Source of the DNA: CAVZVW01 sp963778845
GTDB taxonomy: Bacteria; Actinomycetota; Actinomycetes; Actinomycetales; Kineosporiaceae
Length of the DNA: 64,000 bases
Assembly (NCBI GenBank): GCA_963778845.1
Contig: CAVZVW010000009.1
Span: forward strand, 1,674,001 to 1,738,000
Direction: 5' to 3'
The position numbers and the translations under genes are program-made. Each line of letters begins with the position of its first letter. The first letter of the stretch is position 1. This document shows, piece by piece, positions 37,129 through 44,655 of the stretch. Under the pieces are notes generated by a model. The model had not been told where the DNA came from and did not search any database. It worked only from the letters and a program-made list of their open reading frames with translations.

Positions 37129-37766
37129 CGGTGGCTCCTGACGGGAAGTGCCTGCAGGCGGGACGGCGACCTCGCGGGGTCCGGGACAGGCAGGGGCGCA
37201 GGAGCGTGAGTTCGCCGTCCGGCGACCTGGGCGAAAGTCGGCGCGACCCGCCACGACAGCGTCGCCGCCACGGTCGCGGCGCAGACCGCCGCCACAGCGG
37301 TCATCCACGGCGTGCCCGTGTCGGAGCCGGTGCCGATCCCGTGCAGCATCGCCAGGGGCCACGCGCCGTAGGCGAGCCAGTGGATGCCGCGCCAGGCGCG
37401 GTGACCGATCCGGGCCCGCAGCACGCTGGTGGCGACGAGCGCGACGACCAGGTCGAGGCCGAGCGTGCCCAGGCCGAGCCACAACGGTCGGTAGCTGCCC
37501 GCGAACGGCAGCACGAGGTCGACCAGTCTCAGCTGGGCGTAGGGGTCGAACAGCAGCGTGCCGACGTGGACGGCGAGGAAGACCACCGAGAGCAGCCCGG
37601 CGTTGCGGTGCACGGCCGACACGGCGAACCTCGGCAGGCCCGCGAGGACCCGTCCGGATCTGGTGGCGATGCCCAGCACGACCACGAGGCTCAGCAGCAC
37701 CAGGGACACCACACCCGAGCCTCGACCCAGGTACCACAGGGCGGCGGTGGCAGTGGCGGTAGTCAT
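37125..37766 (-). CDS. Ferric-reductase-like transmembrane heme protein
   Basis: The 213-residue membrane protein has about six hydrophobic helices. Paired histidines lie in helices (AVHRNAGLLSVVFLAVHVG; HRAWRGIHWLAYGAWPLAMLHG), the pattern of b-type heme ligation in FRE/MsrQ-type domains. The C-terminal Pro-rich tail has no flavin domain, so electrons must come from partner proteins. The ATG overlaps the apbE stop (ATGA). It probably moves electrons across the membrane. Confidence 0.85.
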   Translation of the reverse strand: MTTATATAALWYLGRGSGVVSLVLLSLVVVLGIATRSGRVLAGLPRFAVSAVHRNAGLLSVVFLAVHVGTLLFDPYAQLRLVDLVLPFAGSYRPLWLGLGTLGLDLVVALVATSVLRARIGHRAWRGIHWLAYGAWPLAMLHGIGTGSDTGTPWMTAVAAVCAATVAATLSWRVAPTFAQVAGRRTHAPAPLPVPDPARSPSRLQALPVRSHR

Positions 37767-38785
37767 CGAACAGCCTCCTCGGGCCAGTCGGGGGTGGTGA
37801 CGACCTCGCCGGCCGCGGTCACGAGGCGGGCCGGCACGCCGAGGGACCGCAGCCACGGCAACGCGGCTCGGCCACGCACGAGCGCCGCCGTGGTCAGGGT
37901 GTTGGCGGCCACGCAGGTGTGGGCGGCCGCGGTCACGCTCCGCCACACGGGGGCGACGGGCAGGCCGGTCGCGGGGTCGAGCACGTGGTGCATCTCGGCG
38001 CCGGCCTGGAGCCACCGGCGACGGACCGTGCTCGACGTCGCGATGGCCGCACCCGACGGGAGGAGGACCGTGCACGCGGGGTCGCCTGGGGTGTCCTGCA
38101 CGAGCACCTGCCAGCCTCCGCCGCGGGCTTGCCCCGCTGTGGCGATGTCGCCCCCGAGGCTCACCAGCACCCCGACACCCAGGCGCTGCGCCACCAGATG
38201 CGCGCACTGGTCGGCCGCCGCCGCCTTCGCGGTCGCGCCGAGGTCCAGGACCGTCCCCGACGGCACACGCAGGCTGCGCCCGTCGAGGCGGACGCCGCGC
38301 CAGCCGCTGGCGGGGCGGTGGCTGATCCGCGAGAAGCCTCCGGCGCGGGCGACGGCGTCCGCTGCAGGGCGGGGCGTCGGGTCGGCCCGCGCCAGGTCGG
38401 CGAGGTCCCGGTCGTAGCCGATGCCGACCATGGCCGCCCCCACGGTCGGGTCGACGTCGCCGTCGGTGTTGCGAGCGGCCTCGAGGGCCACCGCGACCAG
38501 GTCGGCCAGCAGCGGGCCGACCGTCACGCTGCGACCGCCGGAGCGGTTGACAGCGGCCAGCTCGGAGTCGTCACGGAAGCGGCTCGCCGCCAGGTCGACC
38601 GCATCGAGGTGCTCGACGACGATCCGGTGTGCGGCAGCCAGCGCAGCCGGGTCGCAGACCACGATGCGCGCGGTGGTGCTCCAGAGAGCCCACTCGAGGG
38701 TGTCCGGGCCGGCCGGCGCCGTCTGTGCCGCCGGCGTCGTCTGGGCCGCCCAGGCCCCTTGTGCCACGAAGGCGGGTGCGCTCAC
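37763..38785 (-). CDS. apbE: FAD:protein FMN transferase (ApbE family)
   Basis: Covalently attaches FMN from FAD to Thr/Ser of target proteins. The 340-residue protein has FRDDSELAAVNRSGG, VDPTVGAAMVGIGYDRD, LDLGATAKAAAADQ, the metal/ADP region LVSLGGDIATAG, and HHVLDPATGLPV. The early hydrophobic segment near the N-terminus is weak, so export is uncertain. It starts 4 bp after the short Ser/Thr-rich gene. A standard FMN-binding-domain target is missing from the operon. Confidence 0.92.
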   Translation of the reverse strand: MSAPAFVAQGAWAAQTTPAAQTAPAGPDTLEWALWSTTARIVVCDPAALAAAHRIVVEHLDAVDLAASRFRDDSELAAVNRSGGRSVTVGPLLADLVAVALEAARNTDGDVDPTVGAAMVGIGYDRDLADLARADPTPRPAADAVARAGGFSRISHRPASGWRGVRLDGRSLRVPSGTVLDLGATAKAAAADQCAHLVAQRLGVGVLVSLGGDIATAGQARGGGWQVLVQDTPGDPACTVLLPSGAAIATSSTVRRRWLQAGAEMHHVLDPATGLPVAPVWRSVTAAAHTCVAANTLTTAALVRGRAALPWLRSLGVPARLVTAAGEVVTTPDWPEEAVR

Positions 38786-38789
38786 GTCC

Positions 38790-39056
38790 TCACGACCCCG
38801 AGGTTGTGGCCTGCGAGGCCCCCGAGCCGGTCGCGAGCTGGGGCGACGTCGCGCTGCTCGTGGAGCCGGACGTCGAACCCGACGTCGTGCTCGACGTCGC
38901 CGAGCTGGAGCTGCCGGACATCGAGGCCGCCGTGGTCGCGGAGTGCCCGGCCGCGTACGCCATCCCCCCGGCGGCCGCCGTCCCGGCGACGGCGGCGGCG
39001 ACGAGCCCGGCGGTCAGCCCGGCGATGCGACGCCTGCCCCGTTCGCGGCTGTTCAT
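38790..39056 (-). CDS. Short Ser/Thr-rich membrane-anchored peptide
   Basis: The 88-residue protein has a basic N-terminus, one hydrophobic helix (~residues 11-36, signal or anchor), then ~50 residues that are almost only Ser, Thr, Gly and Ala. In related operons this place is held by an FMN-binding protein with such an anchor and linker. Here the FMN-binding domain is absent. The tail has S-S-A-T at residues 51-54 and 67-70, similar to the end of the ApbE target motif. First gene of the redox operon. Confidence 0.75.
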   Translation of the reverse strand: MNSRERGRRRIAGLTAGLVAAAVAGTAAAGGMAYAAGHSATTAASMSGSSSSATSSTTSGSTSGSTSSATSPQLATGSGASQATTSGS

Positions 39057-39153
39057 GGTGGTCCTCGCTCTCCTCGGCCCGGCCCCGGCCGGTGGCGACC
39101 GGAGGCTGCGGGTGGTGGTGATGACGACAGTGCCCGGCTCCCCGGTGGCCGCC

Positions 39154-39227
39154 CTGTGCTGTCTCTGTGGTTCGGCTGTGCCTGTGTCGGCGTCTGGTCC
39201 CCGCCAGATCGCACAGCCGGCTCACAG
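39154..39227. promoter_or_regulatory. 11-bp-phased repeat array between redox operon and two-component genes
   Basis: CTGTG occurs at 39154, 39165 and 39176, exactly 11 bp apart, plus one at 39182. The inverse CACAG occurs at 39212 and 39223, again 11 bp apart. A 9-bp inverted repeat, CGGCTGTGC (39173) with GCACAGCCG (39211), links both groups. Direct repeats at 11 bp are typical OmpR/PhoP-family binding sites, so the adjacent response regulator is the likely ligand. Confidence 0.6.
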
Positions 39228-39272
39228 GAAGTGCTCGGACCCTGCCCAGTGGCCCACCGGAGCATGAGGGGC

Positions 39273-40070
39273 ATGACCACCACCAGCAGCGGCCGCTCCG
39301 CCACCTCACCAGGCGCGGGCGCCACCACGGCCGAGACCGCCCGCAAAGCCGCCTCCCGCACACCGCTGCGGCACCTCGACGGCACCCCCATCCGCGTGCT
39401 CGTGGTCGACGACGAGCCCAACCTCACCGAGCTGATGTCGATGGCCCTGCGCTACGAGGGCTGGGACGTCCGGACCGCGGCCGACGGCCGCACCGCGCTG
39501 CGGGTGGCCAAGGAGCACCGCCCGGACGTCGTCGTCCTCGACCGCATGCTTCCCGACGGTGACGGCCTCGACGTGCTGCGCCGCCTGCGGGCCCAGCAGG
39601 ACGGCGTCCCCGTGCTCTTCCTCACGGCACGCGACGGCGTCGAGGACCGGGTCGCCGGCCTCACTGCAGGCGGCGACGACTACGTGGTCAAGCCGTTCAG
39701 CCTCGAAGAGGTCGTGGCGCGGCTGCGCGGCCTGGTGCGGCGCAACAGCCTTCTCGACGAGGCGTCGGATGCGGTGTTGACAGTCGGTGACCTGATGCTC
39801 GACGAGGACAGCCACGAGGTACGCCGGGCCGGCGTCTCGATCGCGCTCACAGCGACGGAGTTCGAGCTGTTGCGCTTCCTCATGCGCAACCCGCGGCGCG
39901 TGCTCAGCAAGGCTCAGATCCTCGACCGGGTCTGGAACTACGACTTCGGCGGCCAGGGCAACGTCGTCGAGCTGTACATCTCCTACCTGCGCAAGAAGAT
40001 CGACGCCGGGAACGCGGCGATGATCCACACCGTGCGGGGTGTCGGGTATGTGCTGAAGCCGGCGAGCTGA
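39273..40070 (+). CDS. OmpR-family response regulator
   Basis: The 265-residue protein has a 38-residue Ser/Ala-rich extension. A receiver domain follows (acidic VDDEP, phospho-acceptor Asp90 in VVVLDRMLPD, Thr/Lys in FLTARD and VVKPF), then a winged helix (LTATEFELLRFLMRNP...NVVELYISYLRKKI). The ATG at 39273 or one three codons upstream may be used; neither has a well-spaced ribosome site. It is followed by its histidine kinase and divergent from the redox operon. Confidence 0.93.
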   Translation: MTTTSSGRSATSPGAGATTAETARKAASRTPLRHLDGTPIRVLVVDDEPNLTELMSMALRYEGWDVRTAADGRTALRVAKEHRPDVVVLDRMLPDGDGLDVLRRLRAQQDGVPVLFLTARDGVEDRVAGLTAGGDDYVVKPFSLEEVVARLRGLVRRNSLLDEASDAVLTVGDLMLDEDSHEVRRAGVSIALTATEFELLRFLMRNPRRVLSKAQILDRVWNYDFGGQGNVVELYISYLRKKIDAGNAAMIHTVRGVGYVLKPAS

Positions 40071-40153
40071 ACCCGGTCTGCTGAACCTTGACACCCCTGA
40101 CCGTCGAGCACCCGACTCCCACGCGGACCACCGACCAAGCCCCGGAGGGGACC

Positions 40154-41785
40154 ATGAACGCTCGCTCACAGCGGTGGCGGCCCGGCCGCTGGCCGCTGCG
40201 CGTGCGGCTCGTGGTCGCGATGGTCGCGCTGCTGGCCGCGGTCAGCGGCGTCGTCGGCGTCGTCAGCGTCCTCGCCCTCGACCGCTTCCTGACCGACCGG
40301 CTGGACGTCCAGCTGGCGCAGGCGCTCGACCGGTCGCGGCACGCCGACGGCCAGCCCCACGCTCCCGACAGCCGGGCTCAGCCCGGCGGGGTCCTGCAGC
40401 AGCCCGGCGGCGCCCCTCAGCGGCCCGACGGCCTCGCGCCGTCACCCGACGGTGACGGGCACGCCCCCGCGGGCCCGGACTTCCTGCTGGCGCCCGGGCA
40501 GGGTCAGGGAACCGTCGGGCTGCTGCTCGAGAACGGCCGCGTCACCGCGGCCGGTGTGCTCGACGGAACCGGACAGACGCAACCGCTCACGGCTTACCAG
40601 ATGGCGGCCCTTGCCGCGCTGTCCACGTCGGGCCGCCCTGAGACCGTGGATCTCGGGCCTGGCCTCGGCCGGTACCGCGTCTTGGCCGCGGCTGTCGGTG
40701 ACGGCCGCGTGCTGGTGACGGGCCTGCCGCTGCACGACGTGACCGCGACGGTCGTCCGGCTCGCGGTCGTCATCGCCGGGGTTGCCCTGCTCGGGCTGCT
40801 GGCGGCCGGGTTCGCGGGTTCGCTGATCATCCGGGTCAACCTGCGGCCGCTGCTGCGGATGGCCGCGACGGCGTCCCGGGTCGCCGAGCTGCCGCTGGAC
40901 CGGGGAGAGGTCGCGCTGGCGCTGCGCGTCCCCGAGGCCGACACCGACCCTCGGACCGAGGTCGGCCAGGTGGGCGCCGCGCTCAACCGGATGCTGGGGC
41001 ATGTCGCCCGTGCGCTCGCCGCCCGCCAGGCCAGCGAGGCACGCGTACGGCGGTTCGTCTCCGACGCCAGCCACGAGCTGCGCACGCCGCTGGCGTCCAT
41101 CCGCGGCTATGCCGAGCTCACGCGCCGCGGCGGGGGGGAGGCCGCACCCGTGGTCGCGCACGCCCTCGCCCGGGTGGAGTCCGAGGCGGTGAGGATGTCC
41201 GGCCTCGTCGACGACATGCTTCTGCTGGCTCGCCTCGACGAGGGCCGCCCGCTCGACGCCGACCCCGTCGACCTGACCGCCATGGTGATCGACGCGGTGA
41301 GCGACGCCCATGCCGCCGCGCCCCGGCACCGGTGGGCGCTGGACGTCCCGGAGGAGCCCGTGGTCGTGTCAGGCGACACCGCCCGGCTGCACCAGGTGGT
41401 CGCGAACCTCCTCGCCAACGCCCGCGTGCATACCCCCGCCGGCACGACCGTCACCGTGAGCGTGACGGCGGACGGGCGCGAGGGGACCGACACTGGCCCG
41501 ATGGCGAGACTTCGGGTCGAGGACGACGGGCCCGGGATCCCGGGCGACCTCGTCGACGACGTCTTCGAGCGCTTCGCCCGCGGCGACGCCTCTCGCGGGC
41601 GCTCGTCCGGCAGCACCGGGCTGGGCCTGGCCATCGTCAATGCCGTCGTGCACGCACATGAGGGGCGCACGGGCGTCACCAGCATTCCCGGGCACACGCG
41701 CTTCGACGTCCACCTTCCTCTGCTCACACTCGCCGGCCCCACGAGCGACCCCGTTCCGCGAATCCCCGCGGCGTCGGTCGGGTGA
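40154..41785 (+). CDS. Sensor histidine kinase
   Basis: The 543-residue kinase has TM1 (~19-42) and an extracytoplasmic domain of ~155 residues with a Pro/Gln/Gly-rich first half. TM2 (~200-226), HAMP, HisKA (His307 in DASHELRTPL) and HATPase_c (N-box NLLANAR, DDGPGIP, STGLGLAIV) follow. The ATG at 40154 has GGAGGGG 3 nt upstream; the frame is open earlier. The signal is unknown; proximity to heme/flavin genes suggests a redox cue (inference). Confidence 0.93.
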   Translation: MNARSQRWRPGRWPLRVRLVVAMVALLAAVSGVVGVVSVLALDRFLTDRLDVQLAQALDRSRHADGQPHAPDSRAQPGGVLQQPGGAPQRPDGLAPSPDGDGHAPAGPDFLLAPGQGQGTVGLLLENGRVTAAGVLDGTGQTQPLTAYQMAALAALSTSGRPETVDLGPGLGRYRVLAAAVGDGRVLVTGLPLHDVTATVVRLAVVIAGVALLGLLAAGFAGSLIIRVNLRPLLRMAATASRVAELPLDRGEVALALRVPEADTDPRTEVGQVGAALNRMLGHVARALAARQASEARVRRFVSDASHELRTPLASIRGYAELTRRGGGEAAPVVAHALARVESEAVRMSGLVDDMLLLARLDEGRPLDADPVDLTAMVIDAVSDAHAAAPRHRWALDVPEEPVVVSGDTARLHQVVANLLANARVHTPAGTTVTVSVTADGREGTDTGPMARLRVEDDGPGIPGDLVDDVFERFARGDASRGRSSGSTGLGLAIVNAVVHAHEGRTGVTSIPGHTRFDVHLPLLTLAGPTSDPVPRIPAASVG

Positions 41786-42116
41786 CGTCGCGACGCGGGC
41801 GCGGAATTGGACCCCTTGAGGCATTCATTGGCCTTTGTCGCAGATATTCTTGATCGACGCCGACCGCGGTCGCAGGCTCGCCCGGAATCGGCCCGTCAGG
41901 GAGCAATCCGTGATCGGCATAGCCGGCACGGCGCTATTCCGTGGTCGGCGTTCGCGGCACACCGTGTGCGCCGCAGCCACGCCAGTACAGCCAGAGCACC
42001 GGCGCACGGGCAAGCATGGGGGTTAGGGTGTCCTCGCACGTGACCTGGATCACCCCGGCGGGGTGTCGGCCCGGCGTTCCCGCACTGCCCCTACGTCCAC
42101 CTCGCAGGAGCCGAAG
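41786..42116. other. Non-coding stretch upstream of the CoA ligase gene
   Basis: This 331-bp region is less GC-rich than its flanks. I see no convincing gene; the short open frames lack ribosome sites and family features. TAGGGT at 42024-42029 is a candidate -10 about 88 nt before the ligase start. Confidence 0.55.
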
Positions 42117-43667
42117 ATGTCTCACCGTAGCCCGCTCCCCGATGTCGAGATCCCCGATACCGCGCTCACGCCCTTCGTCCTGCGTCGGGCTGCCGAGCTC
42201 GCCGACAAGCCCGCACTCATCGACGCACCGACCGGGCGCACCCTGACGTACGGCCAGCTCGACGGCGCGGTCCGGATGCTGGCCGGCGGCCTCGTCGCGC
42301 GCGGTTTCGCCCGAGGCCAGGTACTCGCCCTGATGGCTCCGAACCTGCCCGAGTACGCCGTGGTCTTCCACGGCGTGGCGATGGCGGGTGGGATCGTCAC
42401 GACGATCAACCCGACCTACACCGCCCGCGAGGTCCACCATCAGCTGGTCGACGCGGGCGCCACGATCATCGTGACCGTCCCGCTGTTCGTGCAGACGGCC
42501 CGCGAGGCGATGGAGCAGACCGCGGTCACGGAGCTCTTCGTCATGGGCGAGGCCGACGGCGAGCGGCCGCTGACGGCGCTCTTCGGCGCGCCGTTGGCCG
42601 AGCAGGTGCCGGTCGTTCCGGCAGAGGACCTTGTCGTGCTGCCGTACTCGTCGGGCACGACGGGCCTGTCGAAGGGTGTGATGCTCACGCACACCAACCT
42701 CGTGGCCAACATCTGCCAGGTCCTCTCCTCGGCAGACGTCCGCGAGGACGAGAGGTTCGTTGCCGTGCTCCCGTTCTTCCACATCTATGGCATGCAGGTG
42801 CTGATGAACACCGGGCTCGCCGCGGGTGCCACAGTCGTGACGCTGCCGAGGTTCGACCTCGCGCAGTTCCTCGACGCCCACCAGAAGTACGGGATCACGC
42901 GCTCGTTCGTGGCACCACCGATCGTGGTCGCCCTCGCCAAGCACCCCATGGTCGACGGGTACGACCTCTCCACGCTGGAGCAGATCTTCTCCGGTGCCGC
43001 ACCCCTGTCGGCGGAGCTCGCGCTGGAGGCCGGGGCACGCCTGGGCTGCGAGGTCGTCCAGGGCTACGGGATGACCGAGATGTCACCGGTCTCGCACCTC
43101 ACCCCTCCGGGGGCGTTCAAGCCCGGGTCGGTGGGGGTGACGGCGCCCAACACCGAGCTCGACATCGTCGACCCGGCCTCCGGGCAGTCGCAGCCGGTGG
43201 GTGCGAACGGCGAGCTGTGGGTGCGCGGCCCGCAAGTGATGAAGGGCTACCTCAACAACCCCGTCGCGACGGCGCTGACGATCGACGAGCAGGGCTGGCT
43301 GCACACCGGCGACATCGGCCACGTCGACGAGGACGGCCACGTCTTCATCGTCGACAGGCTCAAGGAGCTCATCAAGTACAAGGCCTTCCAGGTTCCCCCG
43401 GCCGAGCTCGAGGCGCTCCTGCTCACGCACCCTGCGGTGGCCGACGTCGCCGTCGTCGGTCTTCCCGACGACGAGGCGGGCGAGATTCCCGCGGCGTTCG
43501 TGGTGCTGCGGCCGGGCGCCACGGCCACCGAGGCCGACCTGACGGAGTTCGTCGCCGGCCAGGTCGCGCACTACAAGCAGATCCGCAGGCTCACGTTCAT
43601 CGACGCGGTGCCGAAGTCGGCCTCGGGCAAGATCCTTCGTCGCGTGTTGCGCGAGACTCCCGTCTGA
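42117..43667 (+). CDS. AMP-forming CoA ligase, 4-coumarate/fatty-acid type
   Basis: The 516-residue protein has the P-loop YSSGTTGLSKGVMLTH, FFHIYGM, YGMTEMSPV, TGDIGHVDEDG, and the C-terminal lysine in KSASGKILRR. It activates a carboxylic acid as CoA thioester via the acyl-adenylate. Overall resemblance is to 4-coumarate-CoA ligases, which would fit the nearby aromatic genes, but fatty acids cannot be excluded. ATG with AGGAG 6 nt upstream. Confidence 0.9.
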   Translation: MSHRSPLPDVEIPDTALTPFVLRRAAELADKPALIDAPTGRTLTYGQLDGAVRMLAGGLVARGFARGQVLALMAPNLPEYAVVFHGVAMAGGIVTTINPTYTAREVHHQLVDAGATIIVTVPLFVQTAREAMEQTAVTELFVMGEADGERPLTALFGAPLAEQVPVVPAEDLVVLPYSSGTTGLSKGVMLTHTNLVANICQVLSSADVREDERFVAVLPFFHIYGMQVLMNTGLAAGATVVTLPRFDLAQFLDAHQKYGITRSFVAPPIVVALAKHPMVDGYDLSTLEQIFSGAAPLSAELALEAGARLGCEVVQGYGMTEMSPVSHLTPPGAFKPGSVGVTAPNTELDIVDPASGQSQPVGANGELWVRGPQVMKGYLNNPVATALTIDEQGWLHTGDIGHVDEDGHVFIVDRLKELIKYKAFQVPPAELEALLLTHPAVADVAVVGLPDDEAGEIPAAFVVLRPGATATEADLTEFVAGQVAHYKQIRRLTFIDAVPKSASGKILRRVLRETPV

Positions 43668-43716
43668 GGCGCTGCGGACACGTGCCGTGCGCCTCGCCGC
43701 GTCGGCCGCGGGCGTG

Positions 43717-43758
43717 GCGACGGGCGGTGACCCTGGCCTGGCCGTCACCGCCCGTCGC
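43717..43758. terminator. Bidirectional terminator between CoA ligase and lsr2
   Basis: GCGACGGGCGGTGAC and its exact complement GTCACCGCCCGTCGC form a perfect 15-bp stem with a 12-nt loop. It sits between two convergent genes and probably serves both. Confidence 0.8.
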
Positions 43759-43842
43759 AGAGACCCCGGTGGCAGAAGTCCCCGCGGGTCGTGCACAGGA
43801 GCACCTCGTCCCGGGTGATGCCCCTGCCGGTTCCTCGTATGG

Positions 43843-44181
43843 TCAGTGCGCGGCGTCGTAAGCCGCGAGGACCTCGCCGGAGACGCGGCCCCGGTCGCTG
43901 ACCTGGTAGCCGCTGTCGCGCGCCCAGGAACGGACGTCGCCCAGGTCGGGCTTGCCGGCGGGGCGTGACCGAGCCGGGGCGGCGGCACGAGCGCGGGTGG
44001 AGCGACCGCCCACCCGGCGGGCGTGCCCCAGCCATGGCGCGACGGCGTCGCGCAGCGCCTCGGCATTGTCTGCGGACAGGTCTATCTCGTAGCTGACCCC
44101 GTCGAGTGCGAAGGAGACGGTCTCCTCGGCCTCGCCTCCGTCGACGTCGTCGACAAGAATGACCTGGACCTTCTGGGCCAT
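43843..44181 (-). CDS. lsr2: Nucleoid-associated protein Lsr2
   Basis: The 112-residue xenogeneic silencer has an N-terminal oligomerisation domain (MAQKVQVILVDDVDGGEAEETVSF) and a C-terminal AT-hook-like DNA-binding domain (VRSWARDSGYQVSDRGRVSGEV, RGR core). It binds AT-rich DNA and silences acquired genes. The ATG at 44181 has GGAG upstream. lysS-lsr2-clpC is the usual order in mycobacteria; here clpC is 13 kb away. Confidence 0.96.
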   Translation of the reverse strand: MAQKVQVILVDDVDGGEAEETVSFALDGVSYEIDLSADNAEALRDAVAPWLGHARRVGGRSTRARAAAPARSRPAGKPDLGDVRSWARDSGYQVSDRGRVSGEVLAAYDAAH

Positions 44182-44217
44182 CAAATGCTCCATTTCGCTG
44201 GTACGGATTATCGCCAG

Positions 44218-44247
44218 ATCATCTCCCCAGGCCCAGGGCAATGTCAA
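44218..44247 (-). promoter_or_regulatory. lsr2 promoter
   Basis: Minus-strand TTGACA (44242-44247) and GATGAT (44218-44223) are 18 bp apart, a strong primary-sigma promoter for this GC-rich genome. They lie about 37 nt upstream of the lsr2 ATG in a locally AT-richer stretch. Confidence 0.65.
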
Positions 44248-44267
44248 AGCGCCACGCCTTCGGCGCA

Positions 44268-44294
44268 CAGTTCGGCGGAATATCCGCCGAACTG
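44268..44294 (-). terminator. Terminator between the small membrane gene and lsr2
   Basis: A perfect 12-bp inverted repeat, CAGTTCGGCGGA with its complement, has a 3-nt centre. It lies 40 nt past the stop of the small membrane protein gene and just upstream of the lsr2 promoter. Confidence 0.7.
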
Positions 44295-44332
44295 GGTGAC
44301 GAACCGTGCACGACGATGCCCGGAATATCGCA

Positions 44333-44542
44333 TCAGGTGGGCGGGGGCGCCTCTTCCGCCGCCCCGCGTTCTGCGGCCTCGGGCGACTTCTGCGGCTGTT
44401 CGGTGCGCGTCATTTCCGCGTCGCGGTTCAAGCGGGCCTGGGCGATCCGTTCCCTTCGGTCGGCCTCGACCATGCCCTTGATCCCCAGATAGAAAAGAAA
44501 CAGCACCCCCGCCGACGGCGCTATGGCGACGAGGAAGCCCAC
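44333..44542 (-). CDS. Small single-span membrane protein
   Basis: The 69-residue protein has one transmembrane helix at the N-terminus (VGFLVAIAPSAGVLFLFYLG) followed by a strongly charged cytosolic tail rich in Arg and Glu, ending Pro-rich. I know no function; such proteins often lie by lysS/lsr2 in actinobacteria. GTG start 6 nt after TACCCT (44549-44554), so leaderless. The frame is open upstream through the 15-bp repeats. Confidence 0.7.
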   Translation of the reverse strand: MGFLVAIAPSAGVLFLFYLGIKGMVEADRRERIAQARLNRDAEMTRTEQPQKSPEAAERGAAEEAPPPT

Positions 44543-44565
44543 CCGCCCAGGGTACGGCCCTTCTG

Positions 44566-44640
44566 CCGACCCCGATGGAGCCGACCCCGATGGAGCCGAC
44601 CCCAGTGGAGCCGACCCCAGTGGAGCCGACCCCGATGGAA
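44566..44640. repeat. 15-bp tandem repeat, five copies, after lysS
   Basis: Five head-to-tail 15-bp units, CCGACCCCGATGGAG with GA/AG swaps in units 3-4 and one end change in unit 5. They fill the short gap between the lysS stop and the promoter of the small membrane protein gene. Period 15 keeps a reading frame on either strand. Confidence 0.9.
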
Positions 44641-44655
44641 GGGGCAGGGTCTGGG

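Noticed and set aside
41807..42043. Small proteins in the gap before the CoA ligase
   Set aside because: Three overlapping short frames on both strands, none with a ribosome site, -10 placement or recognisable composition.
44566..44640. Extended N-terminus of the 69-residue membrane protein
   Set aside because: The frame is open through the repeat, but a TACCCT -10 lies 6 nt before the GTG at 44542, so the repeat is upstream of the likely transcript.
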